64,000 bases of DNA, taken from NCBI GenBank assembly GCA_002633025.1, contig NMRB01000040.1, positions 301,316 through 365,315 on the forward strand, given 5' to 3'. Within the stretch, counting starts at the first letter, position 1, and every line of letters begins with the position of its first letter. Both the position numbers and the translations under genes were made by a program. Positions 13,700 to 24,100 of the stretch are shown here, piece by piece. The notes below the pieces were generated by a model that had not been told where the DNA came from, made no database searches, and saw only the letters and a list, made by a program, of their open reading frames with translations. This stretch comes from Notospermus geniculatus (lineage: Eukaryota; Nemertea; Pilidiophora; Heteronemertea; Lineidae).

Positions 13700-14428
13700 A
13701 GTGATCGTCTGCAATAGTTTCTCTACGTCACATTTTCACATGGTATCACCGTCATTGAGGTTATTCAGGTTATTAGTGTCTTAACGAAGTCATCACTGGG
13801 CCTGTTATCTTGTCATTTTGTTGAAGATCGATTCAAAAATATCGAAATCTATTCCAATTGATTTAAAGTATGTTGTCGGGATCTGTTGCCCTCGTGACCT
13901 CTCTGAAGAGGAGTGCGCAAATGTCGGTTATCATTGACCTGTCATTATTCTCATAAGCATTGACGTACAGAGCGATATCTCGAGGCTCTGATCGGTCAGT
14001 GGACGCGTGACAGATGTTAACTGTCATTCACTAACTCAGGATTCAGAGTGAATGTAAATTCATTTCAGTTGAATTCTATCAAATTGAAATCTTGGGCTTA
14101 GGCGATTTCGTACCAAGAGGGAGTGTAGCTGTGGGTATCATACACTCACATCAATTTTTTTACCCTATTGTTTCTAATTTTCTGGCAGTTTTGCAGTTGT
14201 TTCCCCCAAACTGGCCTGTCCTTTTGTGGGCGGGTGTGATTTCTTGACACATGCTGTTTTCTCAAAGGATTTACCGTGGTTAATTGCACGCCAGAAAATG
14301 TCCCCCCTGTTGATCACAATGGGCTGACCCAATCAATAACTTGACTGTTCTCAGTGTGCTGGTGTTTTATTGGTATTGAATAAGACCAGCCACATATGCA
14401 GGTTGGCAGGATTGTACTTCTATTCTGA

Positions 14429-14461
14429 TATAAAAAGGGACGCGTGGTGATTCGCTGTCAG
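14429..14461 (+). promoter_or_regulatory. TATA promoter P2
   Basis: TATAAAAA at 14429-14436 and TCAG at 14458-14461 repeat the P1 layout. The surrounding sequence (GGGACGCGTGGTGA, GACAGGACAGGCCA, CCGCAGGGGTAGACTCAAG) is shared with P1 apart from a few changes. Confidence 0.65.
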
Positions 14462-14794
14462 AGTGACAGGACAGGCCATCCCGCAGGGGTAGACTCAAGT
14501 TGGGGAACACCAGCAATATATTCACATTGCAAATCTATCAATTTTGGATTCATCTGATTGTGTCAAAATTTTGGAATATTTTTGTGTGACTAATTCAAGA
14601 CTTTGTTGAATTAGTCCAGAATCATTCCAAAATCAGCGTGGGTTTGGTATAATTAATTGGTCGCATTTCATATTTTCAATGTGATTTTTGGATATCGCAG
14701 ATTCCATCGATATTGGTTGCATTATCTACCATCAGACATTCATTTCCATCTTCCCATTAGACTTGTTGTATTTGTGGATTCGTGATCAGCGAGG

Positions 14795-14906
14795 ATGGTG
14801 GCACCGGAGTTAGAGGAAAACTCGACGAATCAGAAGTCGGACGGCAAGGAAAGCATGCCGAACGTCAAATATATACAATCGGGAAATCAGACTGAGGTTA
14901 AAATCA
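14795..14906 (+). CDS. Alternative first coding exon 1b, probably SLC26A11-like gene
   Basis: Paralogue of exon 1a. It has the same length (112 bases), start context (CAGCGAGGATGG), donor and phase. The peptide keeps MVAP, LEENST, KSDGK, SMP and QSGNQTEVKI but differs elsewhere, with small compensating in-frame indels. Maintenance of the frame through these changes argues that both exons are functional. Separate TATA boxes imply alternative promoters giving transporter isoforms with slightly different N-termini. Confidence 0.55.
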
Positions 14907-14961
14907 GTAAGTTGTTGTTGATGTGATATTTCATGTTATTCTTAATTTATATCTCATTACC

Positions 14962-15505
14962 TTCTTTCGACTCTCCACCAGAGGATTTTCAAAAATGGGA
15001 TGCCAAACATACATTTTCCAGGCATCCAAAGCACAAAAGATTATCACTCTGCCGCAATAAGGGGTTGCATGCACCCACCCACCCCTCCCTCCCTCCCTAA
15101 ATCCAGCGTTTCCTGGTGTTAGATTTCATTGATCTCAACCCCAAAGTTTGACAACTTCCCACTCCTGTTGTTCCACTGTTTGATAACAACATAAAAAACT
15201 GCCATCACAAATTGTTAATTGGTGGTCAAATCTAAGTGTAGGTGGAGAAAAGGATTCTTTTCATTCATTTCACAGTTTGGTTACACCTATGATAGGGAGG
15301 ATTAATGATTGACTCAAATCAAAAGAAGGCAGTAGACCCTCTAACGACATCTCAGAGGATCACTATTGCCACCCTTCACCACGGTCAATTAGGGGTATGG
15401 ATCCCTCAGCCATGTTGACAAACACCGCATATCAATAGCATTGAATTTGAAGGATGGAGAATCTGTTTGTTTGATCCGTTGGAGTGTGACGGACAGTTTC
15501 AGTTG
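14962..15505 (+). repeat. Duplicated upstream block, copy 2
   Basis: Matches 12160-12510 with several insertions. It lies downstream of exon 1b, so the block order (upstream, exon) ... (exon, upstream) suggests an old tandem duplication that lost a third promoter/exon unit. Confidence 0.65.
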
Positions 15506-15719
15506 AGTTTTTCCAGTGGGTGGTGGTCCTTCTTCAAACGAAACAATCTTAGGCTTGTTCCTGGGTCATATGTACACTACGTTAGTGCAAATACACACGT
15601 GATTCCACGATCACATTGTTTTATTTCAAGTAGTATTTGTATCAGGTAGGCCCATATCACTGAAGATCAATAAGTTACACCAAGGACAGAACTGCTACCT
15701 TGTACACGCTATGTGTGTG

Positions 15720-16283
15720 CTTGGAGGAATTAATTGTTTGGTTGTGAAGAGTGGGTAGGCCTATCAACCTACCAGTATAGGTCTGCAGACATGCCGTTAC
15801 CTTGGGGAATCCTTGATTCTGATGATTTGAGTTGAGAATTTTAGAAACAATTCCTTTCACTTTTGAACTCAGAATTTATTTTGTCAAGTTGACTTTTTGT
15901 CCCCGGGACATTTCTTCTCGATTTGTCCGAAGTTCGCTGGGCCGAAAAATCCCTAACCCAGCCCCAATCAACTAATCGCTCATAACGCTGATCATGAATG
16001 TTTTGGTCAATCCATTTTCGACACCACAGAGAAAAGCTGTTTTCAAATCAAATGAGTGTGAGCAGGCTTGAGTGGCGTGAATGACCAACACCACCTCCCT
16101 GGTTTCATTCAGGCCAATCGGGACCATTTGATGGGTTCGCATCCTGGTGTCATTAGCTTGGAGGATTCTGAACTCCTCCACATCCATTCATAGCAATCAC
16201 CAAGGAGATTCTAATTAAAAGTTTCTACATATATCAATGGTTACACATTGGATGAATTACACTCAACGTATAATTCCTCCAAG
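15720..16283. mobile_element. DNA element with CTTGGAGGAATTA ends
   Basis: Bounded by CTTGGAGGAATTA on the left and TAATTCCTCCAAG on the right. It encloses a short minus-strand frame with faint Copia-like similarity. The same terminal word forms the palindrome at 6577-6613. It may be a MITE that swallowed other DNA. Confidence 0.5.
15972..16187 (-). pseudogene. Possible Copia-type reverse transcriptase fragment
   Basis: A 71-codon frame includes SFDLKTAFLCG, which resembles the conserved (D/I)(V/I)KTAFLxG block of Copia-superfamily reverse transcriptases, preceded by a plausible REVVLVIHATQ helix. Upstream and downstream domains are absent. The match rests on one motif and may be chance. Confidence 0.3.
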
Positions 16284-16972
16284 GTCACCCACGCCATACA
16301 TGTATTTCTGACAACTGATTACGGTTTTCAATGTCAGTATGATCAAAAATACGTAATTTGGTCTGATCTGTCCTCAGGTGGTCACTATTAGTTCAAGACG
16401 AGTTATGTAACAGAACAGTTGACGCACCCTCTTAATTTGATTACTCATGAATGTGATGTCAATGCTGGCAGGTCCTATTGTTACAAACAAAGGCCATAAC
16501 CAACAAAAACAAGTTATTTGTGGTTAATGAATAGCAAACAGCACCTCGGACGTCAGTTTAATCGTGTTTGTCCGCCCTGCTAGTGTCCTATCTCACCTTC
16601 GAAAACGTGGTTACTCACAGTAAAGTCTAGTTGTTATCTAATTTTGTTCGACCTTTGCTGGTAAAAATAGACGTAATATGCTATTTATCTTGGCTGGATT
16701 ATTCCACCTGACTCACATCCAATTTTCTCGGTATTTAGTCGTATAAAAAACACTCGAATTGCTATTTGGGCCCTTTCATGCCTGAAGGACCACCGGATGT
16801 GCCATGGTGGCCCTCAGTTTTTTGCAATGGCTTACCGTAACCTTCTGGCCATGAGGATTTATTTATGATCTGGTGGTTGTTGCATTGACCTTGAGCTGGT
16901 TGGCACTGTTGAGGATAAGATTGAATTATGTTGGATGGCCTCAGCTACCACCATAGGCACCACCAGCATGGT

Positions 16973-17112
16973 ACAGACCCAGTGGTTGAGCATTTGATTG
17001 GTCACAGAGAAACCTAGGGTTCGATTCCCAGTTTGTAGCCTATATACTCAGCTGGTCTGAAAGGATCAAGTGATGCACTGAATGAGCTGCTCGTTGAGTT
17101 CCCCAGAAAGGT
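16973..17112 (+). repeat. tRNA-derived SINE
   Basis: A B-box-like GGGTTCGATTCCCAG follows a degenerate A box. The 3' body with GGTCTGAAAGGATCAAGTGA and TTGAGTTCCCCAGAAAGG is shared with the copy near 22825-23035, defining one SINE family. Confidence 0.65.
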
Positions 17113-17280
17113 TCAGGAGCCCACTGGTGTAGAGGTTTGGGTCTCCGACTAGCGGTCAGAGGATCCTGGGTTCAAATCCCACTGTGGCGTGAGACTTTAG
17201 GCAAGCCTCTTTGCCTTACTGGCCTCTCTCCACCCAGGTTTCTGAAGAGATGTAAAAAGCACTTTGTGACTATTACAGCT
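17113..17280 (+). repeat. tRNA-derived SINE, second family
   Basis: Head with TGGTGTAGAGGTTTGG (A box) and GGGTTCAAATCCCAC (B box), then a body with GGCGTGAGAC and CTCTCTCCACCCAGGT. A minus-strand copy lies at about 42150-42345. Confidence 0.65.
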
Positions 17281-17671
17281 TCATGTTATTATAGACCAAC
17301 TGTTGTCACAAGCTGCTCAGATCATATGCTGCAAGTCCATTTTGTCATATACCACTGACTTTTATGTCAAACATGGTGTTCTCACACCATCAGAATATTG
17401 ACAGATACTGTATTCAGCTGGCCAAATAAAAATTGCCACCAGCTGTTTGGAGAATAATATGAACAAGTACAACAACTGTAGCGGGTTATGATGTGTCAAC
17501 ATGCATGAATCGATGGGTAATTTATGACGATGTCTAACAAGGTGCGTGTAGGAGTTGACAAGACAATTTGTTAGGCAGATGTAATTAAGAATTCAAATTC
17601 CCTCTCGTGTGTGACATGATGTAGTTCACCAACTCGTAATGCGTGTAAGTCTCACGTTGCTAAAACACCGT

Positions 17672-17760
17672 CGGGTTGTCTGAGTGGTGAGGTGGAAACA
17701 TCAAGTGCCTGCCACCTCTGACGTCCCAGGTTTGATTCCTGGTTGGGCCCAGTACTCATG
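17672..17760 (+). repeat. tRNA-derived SINE head
   Basis: TTGTCTGAGTGGTGAGG (A-box-like) and CAGGTTTGATTCCTGG (B-box-like) are spaced as in a tRNA. There is no intact acceptor stem, so it is a SINE or tRNA relic. Confidence 0.5.
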
Positions 17761-17843
17761 TTAGGCCTATAGAAAGAGGGAGTCCCCCTGACAACGTAGG
17801 TGTCCTTGTCGGGGGGAGGGGGGGCACTGCTGCTGATAGCATA

Positions 17844-18046
17844 TGTGACCCGGCACAGCAAAATGAGTTGGAAGTCGCACAGAAGAAGACCGAAGGTGGA
17901 ACCAGACAGCAACCACAGAAATCGACCAAGTCAAATTTCACAATGGGCAGACAATCCTGAAATCAGCGAACCGTTGAGGTCACCTTGGACATGTTGGGTC
18001 TTCTTATATGTGCGCATTCCGACTCATTTTGTCGTGCCGGGTCACA
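17844..18046. repeat. MITE, TGTGACCCGGCACA family, copy 1
   Basis: About 203 bases with inverted ends TGTGACCCGGCACA / TGCCGGGTCACA and inner inverted GAAGAAGACC/GGTCTTCTT blocks. It closely matches 31210-31411, including TCAAATTTCACAATGGGCAG in the centre. Confidence 0.8.
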
Positions 18047-20251
18047 AATTATCTGTGAAGAGGGGGGGGGGGGCACTGGTACCTTTACATACAAAATCAC
18101 CCAATATTGTCTCAACAGCCACTAATGAGCCAAGTTGAGTTCACTTGACTCCCAGAACAAGTGCTAATCCCATTAGTCTAAACAAAAGAAATACACTATG
18201 TTGAAATGCTGCCAAGGTTTGGCCAACTTTTAGAATTATTGCAAGTTGTGTTTAAATCCCACTCTTTTTTCTGTTGGATTTCTAAGAGGTATGTAGAAAT
18301 GGACACCAGTCACCTCTTTCATCTTAACCTGGGTCCAATTGATTGTCATGGGTCCATTTAATGTTAAACACCTGACATACATTAAAACGTTTATATCTAT
18401 TAATTGGGTTCACTGTCGTCACCTTCTTACTACTTCTTCAGTAGAGTCAATCACAGTCACCTCAGGTATAAGTACGTCACTCAATTGGTTTGTACCACCT
18501 GCCCTAAGAGTAGGCTACTTCAGGTCAAATCAGACCACATTAAAAAGTTCATTAACTGTAACACAAATGCGTAATAGACAGTCTTTAAAAGTTCGTAATT
18601 ATGTGATAAGATTGTGCTCAAGTGATAATTTGATCGGCCTCACTAAATAAGTTATTGACAGCTCTCCAAACTGGTCTTGTGAAGTCGGACACAATAGGTC
18701 TCCGGTCCGTCATTTGGACAATATTTCACGTTAAAACAAAGACGAGTGGAGATACTGAAGACAAGCTCTGCTGTTACGCTGTAAGTTGACTGATCGATAT
18801 TTGTGTGGCAGTCTAGGAAAACCCGGTGGATGTCGCTGAATGATCAACAAGGGTTGTCAGATTGCCTTTGCTTTGATCTGCCACTGTTCACCTGTAACGT
18901 AGTACATTTCAGCTATTGAAATGTGCGGGTGTCACCAAGGCCATTAACACTTTCCTCAAATGTGACATCCGACAGGTGTTCCTAGACTGCCTCACATTTC
19001 TTGTGTTCAGTTGTCAACGGACTAGTGGACCTAGTATGGACCTTCCCTTGCTTGGTCACTAAGTGTAGTCTGAAAGCAACAGGCCTTGATATTTCACAAT
19101 ATGATTCATCCTTACCATCCAACACAACTTTCATCAGACAGACAAGTGTGATAATGCTTTGTAACATTCTTTATGATACCAATTGTTTGGTCGTTTGCAA
19201 CTATCCTACCACACAAAAGATTACAATTGTTCCTGACAAATGACTGCTGTTATTAATTTGTTGCCATATGTAAGTGAACTTTATTGCTCCCTCGTGAGTT
19301 TTGTAGCAACATATGTTCTGGCATTCAGCTCTTGTCACATCTGTTGTGGATCAATTCCGTCACAGCTGGAGAAGACCATCTTTGAAACCGAGGGAGTGGA
19401 GTAGAGGGCGTTCATGTTGGTAGTCGTGGTGGCGTAGTGGGTAGAGATAGGGACTGGATCCAGAGGTCCAAGATTTGATACTCTACTGAGTCCAATCGGA
19501 CAGCAGACAGTTGAGACCAACACCTGTTGCCCTCGGACTTCAGAAAAATAATGGGAGGTCTGTTATGTATAATATCATGCACTTTGATCATCTCAATGTC
19601 ACACTAGAGGTAGAGGAGCATGACGTGAGGGGTGTAGGCCTACATGAGGACACGGTGTCTTTAATTTCATGGGGTTTTTGCTGATTTTGAAGAAATCAGT
19701 ACCCTCAAAAAAATTGCTGGCAGAAACCCTGTACACGTATCTTCATCTAGCCTATATTTGATGACTTTGATCCAGTCAACCCTGTCAAGTTCATCATCAT
19801 CATTATGGTTTCCGATCTCAAGATCGGAAACCATATAGTGTTTGGTCGTGGTGTCTGTCTGTGTGTGTGTCTGTGTGTGTGTCTGTGTGTGTGTCTGTGT
19901 GTGTTTCTGTCTGTTCAGTCTGTCACACCTGTAACTTTGTTCCTGCAAGAGCTACAGACCTGGAAATGTGACCTACCCCCAGGTTTCATGACCTGAGCTA
20001 CAAGATAAAATGAAAATTTCCAGTCTCCGATACCTGGTTCATGGTGAAATTGACATATCAAAAGTTGAGATTTTGTCTGTCACACTTTTGTTTCTTGAAT
20101 AACTTGTCTCCGACGCCAGGTAGAGCACTAGCAACAAGTTCCTTCCCTATGTTTATGGCCCTTGGCAAGATACTGGCATCAACAAATTTATTCTCCAGTG
20201 TCAGCATCATAATGATATTGATATATCAAATTTGATATTTTGACATATCGG
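18047..20251. other. Non-coding stretch with small repeats
   Basis: No supported exon. It contains a tRNA-like SINE head at about 19425-19520 (GGTGGCGTAGTGGGTAGAG then AAGATTTGATACTCT), a short palindrome at 19805-19834 and a TCTGTG microsatellite. It is probably intronic to the SLC26A11-like gene. Confidence 0.4.
19805..19834. repeat. Perfect 14-base-arm palindrome beside a microsatellite
   Basis: ATGGTTTCCGATCT, two bases, then AGATCGGAAACCAT. A (TCTGTG)-type tract follows at about 19853-19915. Confidence 0.8.
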
Positions 20252-20683
20252 NNNNNNNNNNNNNNNNNNNNNNNNNNNNNNNNNNNNNNNNNNNNNNNNN
20301 NNNNNNNNNNNNNNNNNNNNNNNNNNNNNNNNNNNNNNNNNNNNNNNNNNNNNNNNNNNNNNNNNNNNNNNNNNNNNNNNNNNNNNNNNNNNNNNNNNNN
20401 NNNNNNNNNNNNNNNNNNNNNNNNNNNNNNNNNNNNNNNNNNNNNNNNNNNNNNNNNNNNNNNNNNNNNNNNNNNNNNNNNNNNNNNNNNNNNNNNNNNN
20501 NNNNNNNNNNNNNNNNNNNNNNNNNNNNNNNNNNNNNNNNNNNNNNNNNNNNNNNNNNNNNNNNNNNNNNNNNNNNNNNNNNNNNNNNNNNNNNNNNNNN
20601 NNNNNNNNNNNNNNNNNNNNNNNNNNNNNNNNNNNNNNNNNNNNNNNNNNNNNNNNNNNNNNNNNNNNNNNNNNNNNNNNNNN
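20252..20683. other. Assembly gap, 432 N
   Basis: Unknown sequence. It is a plausible place for the missing N-terminal exon of the transporter, just before the exon at 21187. Confidence 0.99.
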
Positions 20684-20899
20684 TTTGGGACTTTTGGGAC
20701 ATGCCAACCCACCAAATTGAATGTTTTCAGTATCAAAAGAATTTCTAGAGGGGCACGCCACCAACAAATTACTCATAAGACAAAGAAAAACGAGAAATAA
20801 ACAAACAAAATGTAAATAAACAATGATTTTCGTGGCCCGCGAAAATATCCGTGATATATTATCTTTAATCTATGGAATATTTTGAGAGATTGTCTGACT

Positions 20900-20970
20900 G
20901 GCCTAGTGTAATATGGCTGCCTGTCCCATCTGTGGTTGTGGGTGTGATTCCCACATGGACCAATTCGTCA
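20900..20970 (+). repeat. tRNA-derived SINE head
   Basis: TGGCCTAGTGTAATATGG resembles an A box and GGGTGTGATTCCCAC a B box at tRNA spacing. Confidence 0.4.
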
Positions 20971-21186
20971 TGTGTAGTGATATGCCTTCTACGTGACGAT
21001 GTACTAAAATGTGTGCCCTGGTGAACCCATAGATGGTGCTGTCAATGAGGTTGGTTTGCAAGAGTTGCACAGAACATGCAGAAGGGGACACACCCATCAT
21101 TTCTGCTCTCAGTGGCATACTCAAGTTAATTTTGGTTAAAGTTTCTTGTCCAAGGAATGATGCCATGATCAACGGTCTTATTTCAG

Positions 21187-24100
21187 ACTTAATACTCTCC
21201 AGTGTGATGTGATAGCAGGGTTAACCGTGGGGCTTATGGTGATACCACAAGGCTTAGCCTACGCTCAAGTCGCTGAACTTCCACAACAGGTAAGATTGGC
21301 ATCAAACTTGGGGGACGCATTCTCTGAGATAATCAGTGGTTCTTGGCGCTCGCTCCCTTCGTTACCATACACCTCAGGGGTTTGTGAATGACACATATAT
21401 ATTCTTGCTTTGCACTTAATGTTTCCCTCTCTTTTCCAGTATGGTTTATATTCAGCCTTCGTCGGTTGTTTTATCTACTGTTTCCTCGGCACATCAAAAG
21501 ACATCACGCTTGGTCCAACTGCCATCATGTCACTCATGACAGCTGCATTTGCTAAATCACCGGTCGAGAACGATGCTACCTACGCCATCGTTTTATGTCT
21601 AATGACGGGCATTATTCAGTTTGTGATGGGAGTATTTCATTTAGGTTTGTGTTTGTTTTATATTTGTGACCTGATCTTGCAAAACTAGGCACACGTCGCA
21701 AGTGATCATCATTGGTCATCAGTTTACTTAGCTATTCCACTGCTGTCCATGACTATTGTCTACCTGCAGAGACGTACATTTCAGCTATTGTGTTTTAAGG
21801 CCGTTAACCCTTTCCTCGTTTGCGACATGCAACTACTTTTGCCAGATCGGGTCACATTTTGGACGAGACGATCAGGTCAATATTTAATGTCGACTCAGAT
21901 CTCTGTAACTTAACCTAAAGATTTACTGTGACGAAACTCGCTTGGGAGAATTCCATGCCTGATTTCCTCCCTAATTTATAAAAAGATCGGCAGTGTAATC
22001 GTCAAACAACTTGCTTGAAGCGACACAAAGAAACAAATTTGCAGAAGATATGAATTCTTTTGATTATAATGCACAAAAGTTGTATGATAAAGATTTATTT
22101 ATCTAGTATTGTGTGACATTGTTTATTGATTGTTTCAGGTTTCCTTGTCCGATTCATTTCACATCCCGTGATCAGTGGATTCACGTCTGCAGCGGCCATA
22201 ACCATTGCGTGCGGTCAGTTGAAGGTGAGTCCCCCCGGATCGCTGTGGGAATTGGAATATTGGATAATCTCACAGATCGTGCAGATTCTTGCCATCAAGA
22301 ATGTTGGAGAAAGTCCAGACAATCGTATTTCTGAGACAACAAAGTGAAAAAAACATAAATTTACTTTGAATTCACTTAAAATGAGTAAAAAAGTTGTTAT
22401 AAATGCTGAGGTATGTCTATTTTATAGCTGTTTGCTGTGTTTATTTTCTCGGTGCAGGTTACAGATCATGTGGAGAGGACAAATCTCTTGTGAATCTGTC
22501 ATCTAGCTCATGAAAAATTACCAAGTGTTTCGTTAAGAATTTTTTTGTTTTGGAGTGTTTAAGCAGATTTTCAGACTCTTACTGAGATATCTCATCTTTT
22601 CATTTCAGTATATTTTGGGTCTCCATAACATATCACGGGAGTTCCTGCACATGATATATGACCTTTGTGTTCATATACCTGAAACAAAGTAAGTGCTTAC
22701 AGTCGTGTCATCTTCTAAGTTTTGATGCAATCTTGATATGGAATGTATTCGACTTGATATGAAGACACAGAGGCTGTCTGATCGGCAGAAACGTTGTCAT
22801 GATCTCTGGTCTGTCAGGAGTACGGTGGCACAGTTGTTCAGACGGACTCGAGGCCTAGAGGTCAGAGGTTCAAGTCCTGGCTGAGTCACCACTAACTGGT
22901 CTGAAAGGATCAAGTGATGCATTTGAGCTGCTCTTTGAGTTCCCCAGAAAGGTCTCTAGAGAGACTGGGTAATACATGTAATTTGAAGTGCTTAGAGAAT
23001 GGATTACTGTGGCAAGTGCTATATGAAGTTTTCTCCTCCCCAGGTGGCCTGATCTCGTCATGGGTATCGTTTGTCTAATCATCCTTGTGTTCATGAAGAA
23101 AATGAGAGATTTCAACTGTTATGGACCGGAGGAGGACAGGAACAATGGTCAAAAAGTGGGAAAATATATCGTTTGGTTACTTTCTATAAGTAAGTGAAGG
23201 TTCTCCCGCTCTCGTAGTTCTCGGTCAGTTCATCTAATGATGGTGGTGGATGACAGATGAAGCTGACAGTGACACACAAATGACCATTCCACGCGATAAT
23301 TTTCTTACAAAAGTTGGCTCAGTTACCAATGAATACAGTACAATGCAACTGGAGATTTTCCTGCCGTTAGAGGTCGCCTCTTAGCGGTCCTAGAACGTCA
23401 CAAAATTTGATGCCACAGATGTAAGTCATGGCCTCCACGTCATTATGGATGACGTTGTGGCGTGCACTTCTTCTCTGTGACGTCAAATTTCATGACATTC
23501 TAAGACTGCTAACTAGTGGTGGCCTCTAACGGCAGGTAAGTCTCCCATTGCAAGTGAATTTACTGCAATTTCTCATCTCATTTCAGGTCGGAATGCTATA
23601 TTGGTAGTCGTCTCTGCGTTACTAGTGTATGGTTTATCCCTCCATGACATCACACCGTTTACAGTCACAGGCCATCTCCGATCTGGGCTTCCTCAACCTA
23701 AGGTGCCGGCGTTCAGTGTCGTTGACCACGGCATCAACGGAACAGGGAACGGGACGACCTACGATGCTGGTGATATATTCTCTGTAAGTCATGATTCTCT
23801 TTTGGACAAAAATCTGCAATATCTGTAATCTCTGCTTGATCAATACAGTCCTCCCTCGCTCTTACAAACCTCAATTTTACGAACTCCCAGATATTACGAA
23901 CCCAACGTCTGGCTCCCAAAACTTCATGATGTATGTAAATCCTTGCTATTACGAACTCCGCGAACTTAACCCTTGGACCCCGAAGGGTTCGTAATAGCGA
24001 GGGGGGGGGACTGTATAATTATGTTTGAGGGCTGAGAACACCTGGGTTAATGTCAAAGGATATCTGTTGCAGATCCAATATAAACGGCTTTACTTTGACC

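Noticed and set aside
18690-18781. Possible exon before a GTAAGT donor at 18781
   Set aside because: No good acceptor and no similarity to the expected SLC26A11 N-terminal exon.
20188-20800. Long open frames on both strands
   Set aside because: They run through 432 N positions and have no real sequence content.
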